Positions 34,690-42,945 of a DNA stretch of 64,000 bases are shown here, piece after piece; the stretch's first letter is position 1; each line of letters starts with the position of its first letter. The notes beneath the pieces are model-generated. The model saw nothing but the letters and a program-made list of their open reading frames with translations. It ran no database searches and was not told the DNA's origin. This DNA comes from Massilia sp. 9I. Lineage in GTDB: Bacteria > Pseudomonadota > Gammaproteobacteria > Burkholderiales > Burkholderiaceae_D. The position numbers and the translations under genes were made by a program. Where the stretch lies: positions 1 to 64,000 of the forward strand of contig NZ_LR733275.1 of assembly GCF_902506415.1 (NCBI RefSeq), given 5' to 3'.

Positions 34690-35447
34690 GCGCCTTCATC
34701 GAACGGCGCGTGGCGCCGCAGCCGGGCCAGAAGGCGGAGCGCCCGCCCCAGCGCCTGGTGGACATCATGTACGAAGGTTTCTATGCCCTGTTCCTGCTGA
34801 AGAACGGCTGCGGGCCGCAGGACAAGGTGGCCTTCTCCGACAACATGACCGGCTTCCTGGCCGACGTCGACCGCAACGCCAAGGCCCTCGGCATCTCGGC
34901 CGAGGACGTGACCGCGGCCAAGTACGCGTTCTGCTCAGCGGTGGACGAGATCATCCTGCGCTCGACCTTCGAGGTGCGCGAAGCCTGGGAGACCCGCCCC
35001 TTGCAGCTGCGCGTGTTCGGCGACCAGCTCGCGGGCGAGCACTTCTTCCACCGCCTCGAAGACCTGCGCGCCAAGGGGCAGGTGCACGTGGAGGCGCTGG
35101 AAGTCTTCCATATGTGCCTGCTGCTCGGCTTCCAGGGACGCTACGCCCTGGACGGGCGCGACAAGCTTGATTACCTGGTGGCGCGCCTGGGCGACGAAAT
35201 CGCCCGCATGCGCGGCCGCACGCGCGGCTTCGCCCCGCACGCCGAGCGGCCGGACCAGGTGGTCAACCGGCTGCAGAGCGACCTGTCGCTGTGGGTGCTG
35301 GGGGCGGTGTTCATGGTGGCGGGACTGGGGGCCTACGTGGGCTTCCGTAACGCGCTGTCGAACGAGACCGGGACGCAGATGGCCAAGTACAACGACCTGG
35401 TGAAGCTGCCGCCGAAGGCGGCAAATGTGACGATTACACTTCCTTGA
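34686..35447 (+). CDS. tssL: Type VI secretion protein TssL, short form (DotU/IcmH)
   Basis: 253 residues. The cytoplasmic DotU domain has YEGFYALFLLKNG, VDEIILRSTFEVREAWETRP and MCLLLGFQGRYAL; one C-terminal membrane helix (LSLWVLGAVFMVAGLGAYVG, about 205-225) and a ~25-residue periplasmic end follow. It has no OmpA-like peptidoglycan domain; a separate OmpA protein is encoded convergently at 35545. It overlaps tssK by four bases. Confidence 0.95.
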   Translation: MSAFIERRVAPQPGQKAERPPQRLVDIMYEGFYALFLLKNGCGPQDKVAFSDNMTGFLADVDRNAKALGISAEDVTAAKYAFCSAVDEIILRSTFEVREAWETRPLQLRVFGDQLAGEHFFHRLEDLRAKGQVHVEALEVFHMCLLLGFQGRYALDGRDKLDYLVARLGDEIARMRGRTRGFAPHAERPDQVVNRLQSDLSLWVLGAVFMVAGLGAYVGFRNALSNETGTQMAKYNDLVKLPPKAANVTITLP

Positions 35448-35456
35448 GTGACTTGG

Positions 35457-35530
35457 GTCCCGGCCTCCGCCGGGACGACGTGCTTGCTTCGTTGGCCCCA
35501 AGACCGTCGCCCCAGCGCAGGCCGGGGCCC
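35457..35530. repeat. REP-like paired palindromes (copy 2)
   Basis: GTCCCGGC-CTCC-GCCGGGAC (35457-35476) followed by AGACCGTCGCCCCAGCGCAG and its partner GGCCGGGGCCC. The order and spacing resemble the element at 18311-18450. It lies between the convergent tssL and ompA-like genes and could end transcription from both. Confidence 0.7.
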
Positions 35531-35544
35531 AAGTTCATGCGCAG

Positions 35545-36297
35545 CTACTGAATCACCTTGAACTCGATCCGCCGATTCCTCGCCTTCCCCTCCGCCGTGC
35601 GGTTATCCGCTACCGGCCGGTCCGGCCCCTCCCCCGACACCGCGATCGTGTCCGCCGCGATGCCCTTACCGACGACGTAGGTCTTGACTGCTTCCGCCCG
35701 CGCCTGGCTTAGCGACAGGTTGCCCGCGCGCGAACCGGCATTGTCGGTATGCCCGATCACCTCCACCTTCACGCCCTTGATCTGCTGCATCGCGGCGCTC
35801 ATCTGGTCCAGCACCTTCATCCCCGCCTCGGTAAGCGTCGCCTTGCCCGACTCGAATTCGATGATCCGGTTGGCCAGCGCCGCATCCAGCACGTCCTGCT
35901 GCCTCATCGTCACCCGCAGCCCGTTGTTGACGGTGTAGGTCGGATTCAGGCTGGCGGCGATGTCGCCGGCGATCTTCTGGCGCTGTTCTTCGTTCGCGAC
36001 GTCGCCGCGCAGGCTGACGTTGCTGCCTTCGACCTTCAGTTGGCCGCGGCTGACCAGCTTGAGGTTGGGGTTGATCAGCTTCGAGACGTACTCGTTCCAG
36101 TTGGCCGGCGCCGCCACGGTGCCGACCGACAGCTGGTCGACCACGCGCCCGGCGCCGTAGACGCCGCGCAGGCGCTCGAGCAGCGCAGCGCGGGTAGCCT
36201 CGTCGGCCACGGTGCCGCTGACGACGACCGGCGCTTCCTGCTGGGCATGTGCCGCGCCGGCGAAGACGGCAACGGCGATGAATGCGAATGGTTTCAC
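35545..36297 (-). CDS. OmpA family protein with BON-like region, T6SS-associated
   Basis: 250 residues. The GTG at 36297 overlaps the tagF stop (GTGA) and starts KPFAFIAVAVFAGAAHAQQ, a signal peptide. The middle (about 25-125) has two BON-like segments (VVVSGTVADEATRAALLERL, VEGSNVSLRGDVANEEQRQK). The C-terminal OmpA domain binds peptidoglycan: VEVIGHTDNAGSRAGNLSLS, RPVADNRTAEGKARNRRIEF. It probably supplies the cell-wall anchoring that the short TssL lacks. Confidence 0.9.
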   Translation of the reverse strand: MKPFAFIAVAVFAGAAHAQQEAPVVVSGTVADEATRAALLERLRGVYGAGRVVDQLSVGTVAAPANWNEYVSKLINPNLKLVSRGQLKVEGSNVSLRGDVANEEQRQKIAGDIAASLNPTYTVNNGLRVTMRQQDVLDAALANRIIEFESGKATLTEAGMKVLDQMSAAMQQIKGVKVEVIGHTDNAGSRAGNLSLSQARAEAVKTYVVGKGIAADTIAVSGEGPDRPVADNRTAEGKARNRRIEFKVIQ

Positions 36298-37259
36298 GTC
36301 GCAGCTCCAATGAAGGTCTTCATGAACATGTCGCGCGCCAGGCCGAGCGGCAGGTCGGACTGCGCCAGGTAGCTCGCCAGCGAGCGCACGTCGGTGTCGA
36401 TGTAGAGCTGTTCGTCGATCCAGCCGGTGTCGCTCAAGCGCACCTGCTGCTCGGCGCCCACCAGTGGGTCGACCAGCGCGCGCAGGGTTTCGGCCAGGGC
36501 CGCGCAGAAGCCCACCACCAGCACCGGCCGCCCTTCCTGGCGCGTGATGAAGATCGCCAGGTCGAAATTCGAGCGGCGCAGGAAGGGCGCCACCAGCTGC
36601 AGCCAGAACGCCGCCACCGGATAGCGCGCCCCGGCGTCGTTCGGCAGCGGCAGGACCAGGCTTTTGTGCAGTTCTGCCGGCTGGCTGTGCATCACGGGCT
36701 GCAGCAGCAGGCCCAGCGCCAGCACCATGCGCGCGAACTGGCGCTCCCCCAGCAGCGCGCCGAGCGAGCCGACGGTGCCATTGGCGAGCAACTGCGACAG
36801 GGTCGGCTCGGCATCGCCCAGCGTCACCGCCGCGTCGGCGATGGCCTGTAGGTGGGGCGCCGGATCGGCCTCGCACAGCACGCGCGGACAGCGCGATTCG
36901 AGGAAGGACCACAGCGGCGCAAACGCCAGCGGGCAGCGCGTCACGAACGCGACCGGGTCCAGCACCGCGTGGGTGCGCGCGGCCAGGAAGGGAAAGCGCC
37001 GTCCCGACTGGTCGTGGCTGGCCAGCAGGTGGCCCGCGATGGCATGGCGGCGGGCCGGACCCACCAGCGCGAAGCTGACCGGCGGCATGGCATCGTAGTT
37101 GATGCGCCAGCGCGCGTCCGAGGGCAGCAGCGTCATGACCTGGGCCAGCCAGCGGTCGAGCATCGCGATGGCGGCCGGGTCGTCGGCCAGCTTGACGAAA
37201 TCCGCGCGCGCCGGCACCTTGCCGAAGTATCCGATCCGTTCCGAAGCAGGACCGCGCAT
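36294..37259 (-). CDS. tagF: Type VI secretion-associated protein TagF
   Basis: 321 residues. The signature RIGYFGKVPARADFVKLAD at the N-terminus is diagnostic of TagF (DUF2094), a post-translational repressor of T6SS assembly in Pseudomonas. FALVGPARRHAIAGHLLASH and GRRFPFLAARTHAVL follow. No PppA phosphatase or PpkA kinase gene is present here, and no Fha. It overlaps tssM at its start (ATGA) and the OmpA gene at its end, so all three are coupled. Confidence 0.93.
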   Translation of the reverse strand: MRGPASERIGYFGKVPARADFVKLADDPAAIAMLDRWLAQVMTLLPSDARWRINYDAMPPVSFALVGPARRHAIAGHLLASHDQSGRRFPFLAARTHAVLDPVAFVTRCPLAFAPLWSFLESRCPRVLCEADPAPHLQAIADAAVTLGDAEPTLSQLLANGTVGSLGALLGERQFARMVLALGLLLQPVMHSQPAELHKSLVLPLPNDAGARYPVAAFWLQLVAPFLRRSNFDLAIFITRQEGRPVLVVGFCAALAETLRALVDPLVGAEQQVRLSDTGWIDEQLYIDTDVRSLASYLAQSDLPLGLARDMFMKTFIGAAT

Positions 37260-40200
37260 CACTGGCCTCCGTTGACGCTCGCCAGGGCCGGCTGGCCGGC
37301 TGGCGTGTCCGGCGCGCGGCCGACGATGGTGGTCGGCAGGCGCAGGCCGCGGAAGCCCTGGCTCTGCTCGCCGCTGCCGTTGGCGGACGCGCTGCTGACG
37401 ATTTTCAGGTCGACCGTCACGGCGATGTTCCCCGCGCTCCAGCGCAGCTCGTGCACGCCGCCATCCTTTTTCTTCTTCTGGGCCGCGTCGATCATGCGTT
37501 TCAGGCCGGACTGACCGGGTTCGTTCAACAGTTCGACCGTGCGGCCATCGAAGGTGACGGCGCTGATGCGCACGCCCGCCATGCCCTGTGGTCCCGGATG
37601 CACCATATTGGTCCAGCTGGCCGCCGAGTTCTTGTAGCGCAGCTGCTGGCCGTCGATGTCGAGCGTGTATTCGAGCACGCCCGGCGCCGCCTGCGGCAGG
37701 ATCTGGAACACCGTCTGCGGGCCGTTGCCCGAGGCGACGCCTTTCGAGGACAGCGGCGCCACCCAGCCCGGGAAGCCGCTCACCGCCTGGGGCGCCAGCG
37801 TGATGCCGATGTCGGCCCAGGTGCGGGCCGAGAGCACGTCGCCGCGCCGCACCACCAGCGGGCCCATGGCGGTATTGACGAATTTCGCCACCTCGCCTTC
37901 CGGCCCGAAGATCTGACCGATCTCGCCGGGCGTGGCTTCGACATTGGAGCCGGCCGCGAACGGATACTTGCCGGCCAGCGTACGCTGGAAGGGTTCGACC
38001 ACCTGCACCTGCCAGGTCTTGTTGATCTCGGCCTCGGAGGGCATCACGATCATGGCGAAGGTCTGTGTCAAGGGGCGTACCAGCAGCGGGCGCAGGGCCG
38101 CCTTCTGGGTATCGCTCATCCCCGTCAGCATCTGCTCGTCCACGTAGCGCAGGGCGTCGGCCAGTTCGGAGCCGCTGCCTTCCAGGGTCTGCTGCATGAA
38201 CTGCTTGGCGCCGGGGCCCGGGTCGCCCTGGTTCTTCAGGGCGTTGAGGCGGGTGCGCAGTTTCGACAGCGCGTCGAGGTAGCCGGTCATCAGGGACGCG
38301 TCCTTCTCCTTGACCCCGACCAGGCGCGCGACGCCCGCGAACTCGCGCCCGATCGGACCCACGCCTTGCCCGCCCATGAGCGCGGCCGGGTCGACCGCAT
38401 TCGCCAGCGTGCGCGCATCGGACGGAGCACGGCGCAGGATGACTTCCTTGAACCATTCGGCAAACGTCCGCTCGGTCTTGGACAGGCCGGCGCCCGCCGC
38501 GCCCGGGTTGTCCCACACGGTTTCATCGTAGATGGTGCGCAGCAGCTTCGCGATCGGCGAGGCTTGCGGGTCGCCCAGGCGGTTCATCGCCTGCACGCTG
38601 CCGTCGAAGCCCTTCAGGTCGGCAATCGCGACACCCTGCACGAACTTGAGCCACTCGCGCGCATATTCGGCCTTGTACAGGTCGATCAGGGCCTTCTGGA
38701 TCTGGTCCGGGCTGCCCTCGAGCGTCAGATCGTCCTTCGAGGCCGTCTTGAGCACCCAGTCGTCGATCTTTGCCTCGCTGCTGGAGGCGTCGCGGATCGC
38801 TCCCGCTACGTAGTCCTTCCAGGCCTGCCGGGTAAAGGCGCCGCTGACCGCATGGCTGCCGGCCACCAGGCCCTGGTCCTGCTCGCCGACGATACGCGCC
38901 ACCGTCACCGCCGGGAAGCGGGTCGCGGCGCGGGTCTTGATGTCGTTGTAGACACGTTCACGCGCCGAAGTACCGCGCACCACGCGGCGCAGGTGCTCGC
39001 GGGTGCCGTCGAGCAGGCTCAGTTTGAGCGTCATCTGCGGCCAGGCCGGATCTTCTACCCGCGACAGGTGGAAGGTCAGCAGGCGTTCGGCGCTGCGGAT
39101 CATCTGCTCGCGCGGCATGTTGCCCCGATTCGCTTCCAGCCAGGTGCGCCAGTAGCGGGTCAGCTGGTCGTTCAGGTGGCCCGGTTCGGCGCGCGATTTG
39201 TCGCCCAACATCAGGTAAGTCTTGAGCGCGTTATAGGCGTCGGCCACGCTGGTGGCGGAGACGCTCTGGTACTGGCCGGCGGCCGGCGCCGCCGCTGGGG
39301 CCGAGACCAAATGGGCGCTGGCCGCATCCGGCGAGGTGGAGGGCTGCAGCTGGGCCGCATTCGCGTTGACCTCGGCCAGCATGCTTTCCAGCGAGGCCGT
39401 GACCGGCTCCACCATCACCGCACGGACCCCGGCGAAGTATTCGTCGCGCAGCTTGCGCTCCAGCGCCTCGCCCTGATACAGGCCGAAGCCCAGCGCCCAT
39501 GGCGTCTCCCGGTGGTATTTGTCGAGCTGCTCGATGCGGTCCTGCAGGATGTCGAGGGCCTCCAGACGCGACTGCAAGTCGATGCGGCCGGCCTGCAGCC
39601 TGGCCACTTTGTCGAGGTCCGACTGGACGTTGGCCACCAGCTGGCGATTGCCCATGTAGGACCAGCTCCAGCCGCCCAGCGCGGCGCCCAGCAGGATGGT
39701 GGCGCCGAAGAAGGCGGCCACTTTCCGGCGCGCAGCAAGCGGATTGGTGTAGCGCTTGACCAGCTCCTTGTCGGCGAAGATCACCTTGCGGAACAGGTCG
39801 AGCAGGAAGTACCCCGACTGCTCGGCCACTTCCCCGCCCTTCTGCTCGCGCAGCGCCAGGTCGAAGCGGCTCGCGACGCGCTTGCTCGACAGGTCCTGTA
39901 CGCTGCCTTCCTGCAGCGCGCTGGTGAAGTAGAAGCCGCGGAAGACCGGCTTGAACTGGTAGGTGTTCTCTTCGAATAAAGTCGAAAGGAAGGCGCGCAG
40001 CGGCGTCTTGATTGCCGCGAACTCGAGCGGGAAGGTAAACACGCCGGGACGCATCTGGGTGCTGCGGTTCGCTCCCATGTTCGCCAGGCTCATCTCTTTC
40101 AGGCCGTCGTACAGTTCGTCGAAATGCTCGTCGAAGAAGCCCAGCACGTCCTGCGGCGCGCTGCGGCGGTTGTAGCGCAGCGTGGCGCCCCATATCCGGT

Positions 40201-41014
40201 CGCGCTCCGTGCGTTCGGTGTCGGCGAAAAAGTCGGTGAAGCCAGCCACCAGGTCGGCCTTGGTGAAGACCACGTAGACCGGCGCATGCACGCCGAGGCG
40301 TTCGGTGAGTTCCTGCACACGGGTGCGCAGGCTCTTGGCCAGTTCGTGCGAGGCGCTGGTGGGGCCGGCCACCAGTTCGGCCACGCTGACCGCGATCAGG
40401 ATGCCGTTGATCGGGGCCTTGTTGCGGTGTCTCTTGAGCAGGTCGAGGAAGCTGAACCACTCGGCGCGGTCGTCGTCCTGCACCGAGTAGCGGCCGGCGG
40501 TATCGAGCAGGATGCCGTCAGTGGTGAAGAACCAGTCGCAATTGCGGGTCCCGCCCACGCCCTGCAGCGCCTTGTTGCCGGGGATCGGGAACGTGAGGCC
40601 CGAGCGTGCGATGGCGCTGCTCTTGCCCGCCGCCGGGTTCCCGATGATCATGTACCAGGGCAGCTCGTAGAGCGCCGCCGCCCCGCGCGTCAGACCCAGC
40701 TTCGAGGTCTTGATGGTGGCGATCGCTTCAAGCATGTTCTTGCGCAGGACCGCCATCTCGCCGCCGCCCGCCGCGGCCGCATCCTCGCCCGGGATGATGG
40801 CCTCGCCCAGGTGGCGCGCCGCACGCCCGCGGATGTGGCGCCGTACCGCCCACCAGATGCCCCAACAGGCGAGCAGCAGCAGCCCTGCGATCAGGGCCCA
40901 GATCAGGTCGATGCCGATAATGTCGGCGCCGATGAAGAGGCAAGCCGCAAGCGCGGCGATGCCGATCGCGACCAGCACTCGGCTGTCGGTCAGTAACTGC
41001 CAGATTCGTGCCAT
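37259..41014 (-). CDS. tssM: Type VI secretion membrane subunit TssM (IcmF family)
   Basis: 1,251 residues, the large inner-membrane component spanning to TssJ. The start MARIWQLLTDSR (41014) is chosen; upstream frame lacks family resemblance. Two N-terminal helices lie near 13-55 (VAIGIAALAACLFIGADI, WALIAGLLLLACWGIWWAV). The cytoplasmic NTPase has Walker A GNPAAGKSSAIA (about 125) and ILLDTAGRYSVQ. A third helix is near 430-450 (FFGATILLGAALGGWSWSYM). The long periplasmic part ends in the TssJ-binding C-terminal domain (LVVRRGDVLSARTWADIGI). Confidence 0.96.
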   Translation of the reverse strand: MARIWQLLTDSRVLVAIGIAALAACLFIGADIIGIDLIWALIAGLLLLACWGIWWAVRRHIRGRAARHLGEAIIPGEDAAAAGGGEMAVLRKNMLEAIATIKTSKLGLTRGAAALYELPWYMIIGNPAAGKSSAIARSGLTFPIPGNKALQGVGGTRNCDWFFTTDGILLDTAGRYSVQDDDRAEWFSFLDLLKRHRNKAPINGILIAVSVAELVAGPTSASHELAKSLRTRVQELTERLGVHAPVYVVFTKADLVAGFTDFFADTERTERDRIWGATLRYNRRSAPQDVLGFFDEHFDELYDGLKEMSLANMGANRSTQMRPGVFTFPLEFAAIKTPLRAFLSTLFEENTYQFKPVFRGFYFTSALQEGSVQDLSSKRVASRFDLALREQKGGEVAEQSGYFLLDLFRKVIFADKELVKRYTNPLAARRKVAAFFGATILLGAALGGWSWSYMGNRQLVANVQSDLDKVARLQAGRIDLQSRLEALDILQDRIEQLDKYHRETPWALGFGLYQGEALERKLRDEYFAGVRAVMVEPVTASLESMLAEVNANAAQLQPSTSPDAASAHLVSAPAAAPAAGQYQSVSATSVADAYNALKTYLMLGDKSRAEPGHLNDQLTRYWRTWLEANRGNMPREQMIRSAERLLTFHLSRVEDPAWPQMTLKLSLLDGTREHLRRVVRGTSARERVYNDIKTRAATRFPAVTVARIVGEQDQGLVAGSHAVSGAFTRQAWKDYVAGAIRDASSSEAKIDDWVLKTASKDDLTLEGSPDQIQKALIDLYKAEYAREWLKFVQGVAIADLKGFDGSVQAMNRLGDPQASPIAKLLRTIYDETVWDNPGAAGAGLSKTERTFAEWFKEVILRRAPSDARTLANAVDPAALMGGQGVGPIGREFAGVARLVGVKEKDASLMTGYLDALSKLRTRLNALKNQGDPGPGAKQFMQQTLEGSGSELADALRYVDEQMLTGMSDTQKAALRPLLVRPLTQTFAMIVMPSEAEINKTWQVQVVEPFQRTLAGKYPFAAGSNVEATPGEIGQIFGPEGEVAKFVNTAMGPLVVRRGDVLSARTWADIGITLAPQAVSGFPGWVAPLSSKGVASGNGPQTVFQILPQAAPGVLEYTLDIDGQQLRYKNSAASWTNMVHPGPQGMAGVRISAVTFDGRTVELLNEPGQSGLKRMIDAAQKKKKDGGVHELRWSAGNIAVTVDLKIVSSASANGSGEQSQGFRGLRLPTTIVGRAPDTPAGQPALASVNGGQ

Positions 41015-41121
41015 GTCGGGAGCGGGGGTTGGGTTATAGGGATGTTCTATAGGAAATGCTCGCACGCCGCTGCGGGGCAAGGTTTGCTGCGGCGCAAGCT
41101 TGTCCGGCGTTGCGCATTCGC

Positions 41122-41964
41122 CTATCGCTGCATCACTCCGCGCACCCGGAGTTCGGTGTGGCCGAAATCCATCATCTTCCAACGCCCGCCCCAGGTCAGG
41201 CCGAGCGATTCCGCCACTTCGCCGTAGAGCTGGTAGCCACGCATGGCCCAGGGATCCTTTTCGGAGATCACCAGCTTGCCGTCGCGCCAGAAGGCGCAGT
41301 CGGCAGCCAGGCCGTACTGGTGCCAGCTCTGGAAGGCGCGCGCATTGGTGACGTGGCTGCCGGCCTTGGCCAGCTCGTCCTGGCGCGCCGGGCTGCGGTA
41401 GCCCTCGAGCAGCGCCATCTCGTAACCGTGTTTTTCCTTCATGATCTTGAATGCCAGCAGCAGGCGCTGGCTGAAGTCCGGATGCAGCAGGCCCCAGTTG
41501 CGGCTGGCGCTCACCAGCATCGGCCGCACCAGTTCGACTTCCGCCGTGGTGAAGGCCATCGGCGGCAGCGCCACCGGCGGTACCAGGCGCTCGCCCTGCA
41601 GCAGGGCCGCCACCTGGGCGTCGGGCACGATGGTTTCGCCTTCGACCACCGGCAGCATGGTGGGGCTGCTCAGGGCCAGCGCCAGCAGCGAGGGGATCAG
41701 GATGGCCGGCACCCCGATGGCGCAGGCGATGCGGTGGCGGCCGATGAAGCGCAGGATGCTGCCCCGGATGTCGCGCGGGATCTCGCCGCGCACCCTGCCG
41801 GCGTAGCCGCTGCCCGCGATCTGCCAGCCGATGGCGCGCTGGGACAGCCGTTGGCGCAAGCTATAGAGACTGCGGGCGAGGAAAGCGCGCCCGGCCGGGA
41901 ACAAGGCCAGCCAGATCGCAGCGGTCGCCAGACAAAAGTACAGAAGGGCGAGAAAAATCAGCAT
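41122..41964 (-). CDS. Membrane-anchored M15-family peptidoglycan peptidase (TagX-like)
   Basis: 280 residues from ATG 41964, preceded by GGAGGTAGC. Two membrane segments (about 1-27 and 78-100) precede a periplasmic M15 peptidase domain with zinc motifs SWHQYGLAADCAFW (His ~215, Asp ~222) and DFGHTELRV (final His ~270), as in L-alanyl-D-glutamate/L,D-endopeptidases. Acinetobacter TagX, a T6SS-linked L,D-endopeptidase of this class, opens peptidoglycan for assembly. Position upstream of tssM on the same strand suggests the same role here; that is inference. Confidence 0.85.
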   Translation of the reverse strand: MLIFLALLYFCLATAAIWLALFPAGRAFLARSLYSLRQRLSQRAIGWQIAGSGYAGRVRGEIPRDIRGSILRFIGRHRIACAIGVPAILIPSLLALALSSPTMLPVVEGETIVPDAQVAALLQGERLVPPVALPPMAFTTAEVELVRPMLVSASRNWGLLHPDFSQRLLLAFKIMKEKHGYEMALLEGYRSPARQDELAKAGSHVTNARAFQSWHQYGLAADCAFWRDGKLVISEKDPWAMRGYQLYGEVAESLGLTWGGRWKMMDFGHTELRVRGVMQR

Positions 41965-42023
41965 CGCTACCTCCAAGATTGTTTCTAATCAGAATTGGGA
42001 GAACCAATCTTAGGAGTAATGCC

Positions 42024-42833
42024 GTGCGGCCTACAGACGAAAATCAATCCCCGTCCATGCGTCCGAACCTGATGTCGTCTCGACGCCCGACAAGCTCGGG
42101 CGAGGACAGCATTCTGGCCATGCTGGAACGCGAACCGGCCCGCAAGCGCAAGGGCGGCGCCTCCCGCAGTCGTCTCGCCTGGTATGGGGCGAGTGCAATG
42201 CTGGCGGTGCTGCTCACCGGCTCGCTGGTGTGGATGGCGGCAAACAACGACGGCCGGCGCCCGAACGTGCAGGACGCGGCGCTGGCCGATGCCGGTAACG
42301 CAGCAGCGCAGCCCGAGGCGGTTTCCGGCACCGTCCCGGCGCTCATCCAGGTGGCGATGGCGCCGCTTGCCCCGCCCGAGCAGCGCAGCCCGGCCGTCAT
42401 CGTCGACCAGCCGCCGGCCGACGCGGTGCCGCCGCTACGCCTGCTAAAACCGGCTCCGGACAGGGCGGCGCCACCGGTGCGCGTGCCGGTCCCCGCCCCG
42501 GCCGCGCCGCCGCCACGGCCTGTGGCAAAGACCACACCGGCGCCGCGTACGGTGGTGGCGGCTCCGGCCGAGGCGAAAACGCTGGCCCGGCCCGCCGCGC
42601 CGCCGGCCAAACCGAAACCGGCGCTGGTGGCGAAAAACGCCGCCAAGCCGGCGCCGCCCAAGGCCCAGCGCGGCGGCGCCCCGGCCAGGAGCGATGAGGC
42701 GGGCGTGGACGCGGACGTCGCCCTGATCTCGGCCGTCATCGTGCACGCCAACGGCCACGCGCCGGAAAGCTCGCAGATGACGGAGCTGCTGTGCCCAAAT
42801 GACAACTGCAAGCCGCGGCCGCCGCGCGAGTAG
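42024..42833 (+). CDS. Single-pass membrane protein with Ala/Pro-rich periplasmic region, unknown function
   Basis: About 269 residues from a GTG at 42024 with AGGAG eight bases upstream. A cytoplasmic N-terminus (SSGEDSILAMLEREPARKRK) leads to one membrane helix (YGASAMLAVLLTGSLVWMAA), then ~130 residues of Pro/Ala/Lys-rich sequence and a C-terminal VALISAVIVHANGHA with ELLCPNDNCKPRP. The low-complexity region resembles TonB-type spanning linkers without the TonB end domain. It diverges from the M15 gene, with 59 bases between the starts. A T6SS link is possible only by position. Confidence 0.65.
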   Translation: MRPTDENQSPSMRPNLMSSRRPTSSGEDSILAMLEREPARKRKGGASRSRLAWYGASAMLAVLLTGSLVWMAANNDGRRPNVQDAALADAGNAAAQPEAVSGTVPALIQVAMAPLAPPEQRSPAVIVDQPPADAVPPLRLLKPAPDRAAPPVRVPVPAPAAPPPRPVAKTTPAPRTVVAAPAEAKTLARPAAPPAKPKPALVAKNAAKPAPPKAQRGGAPARSDEAGVDADVALISAVIVHANGHAPESSQMTELLCPNDNCKPRPPRE

Positions 42834-42913
42834 CGTGGCGAAAAGCCCGCAAGCGGCAGCTTCAGCGGGAGAAAATCGGGATACTGCTGGGTCGCAAGTG
42901 CCCTGAAGCGCTA

Positions 42914-42933
42914 TACTGTACATAAGCACAGTA
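42914..42933 (+). promoter_or_regulatory. Predicted LexA (SOS) box
   Basis: TACTGT-ACATAAGC-ACAGTA matches the LexA consensus CTGT-N8-ACAG with the extended flanking TA on both sides. It overlaps a TATACT (42912-42917) that can serve as a -10 element and ends 12 bases before the ATG of the FAN1-like gene. LexA bound here would block transcription of the repair operon. Confidence 0.82.
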
Positions 42934-42945
42934 AGGCGTCACGGC

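Noticed and set aside
36298..36912. A long N-terminal extension of the OmpA-family gene
   Set aside because: It overlaps tagF in another frame. The GTG at 36297 with the GTGA overlap and an immediate signal peptide is the sensible start.
38000..39979. Part of a long plus-strand frame opposite tssM
   Set aside because: tssM is firmly identified on the minus strand by Walker A and membrane segments; the opposite frame reads as Gln/His/Arg-rich noise.
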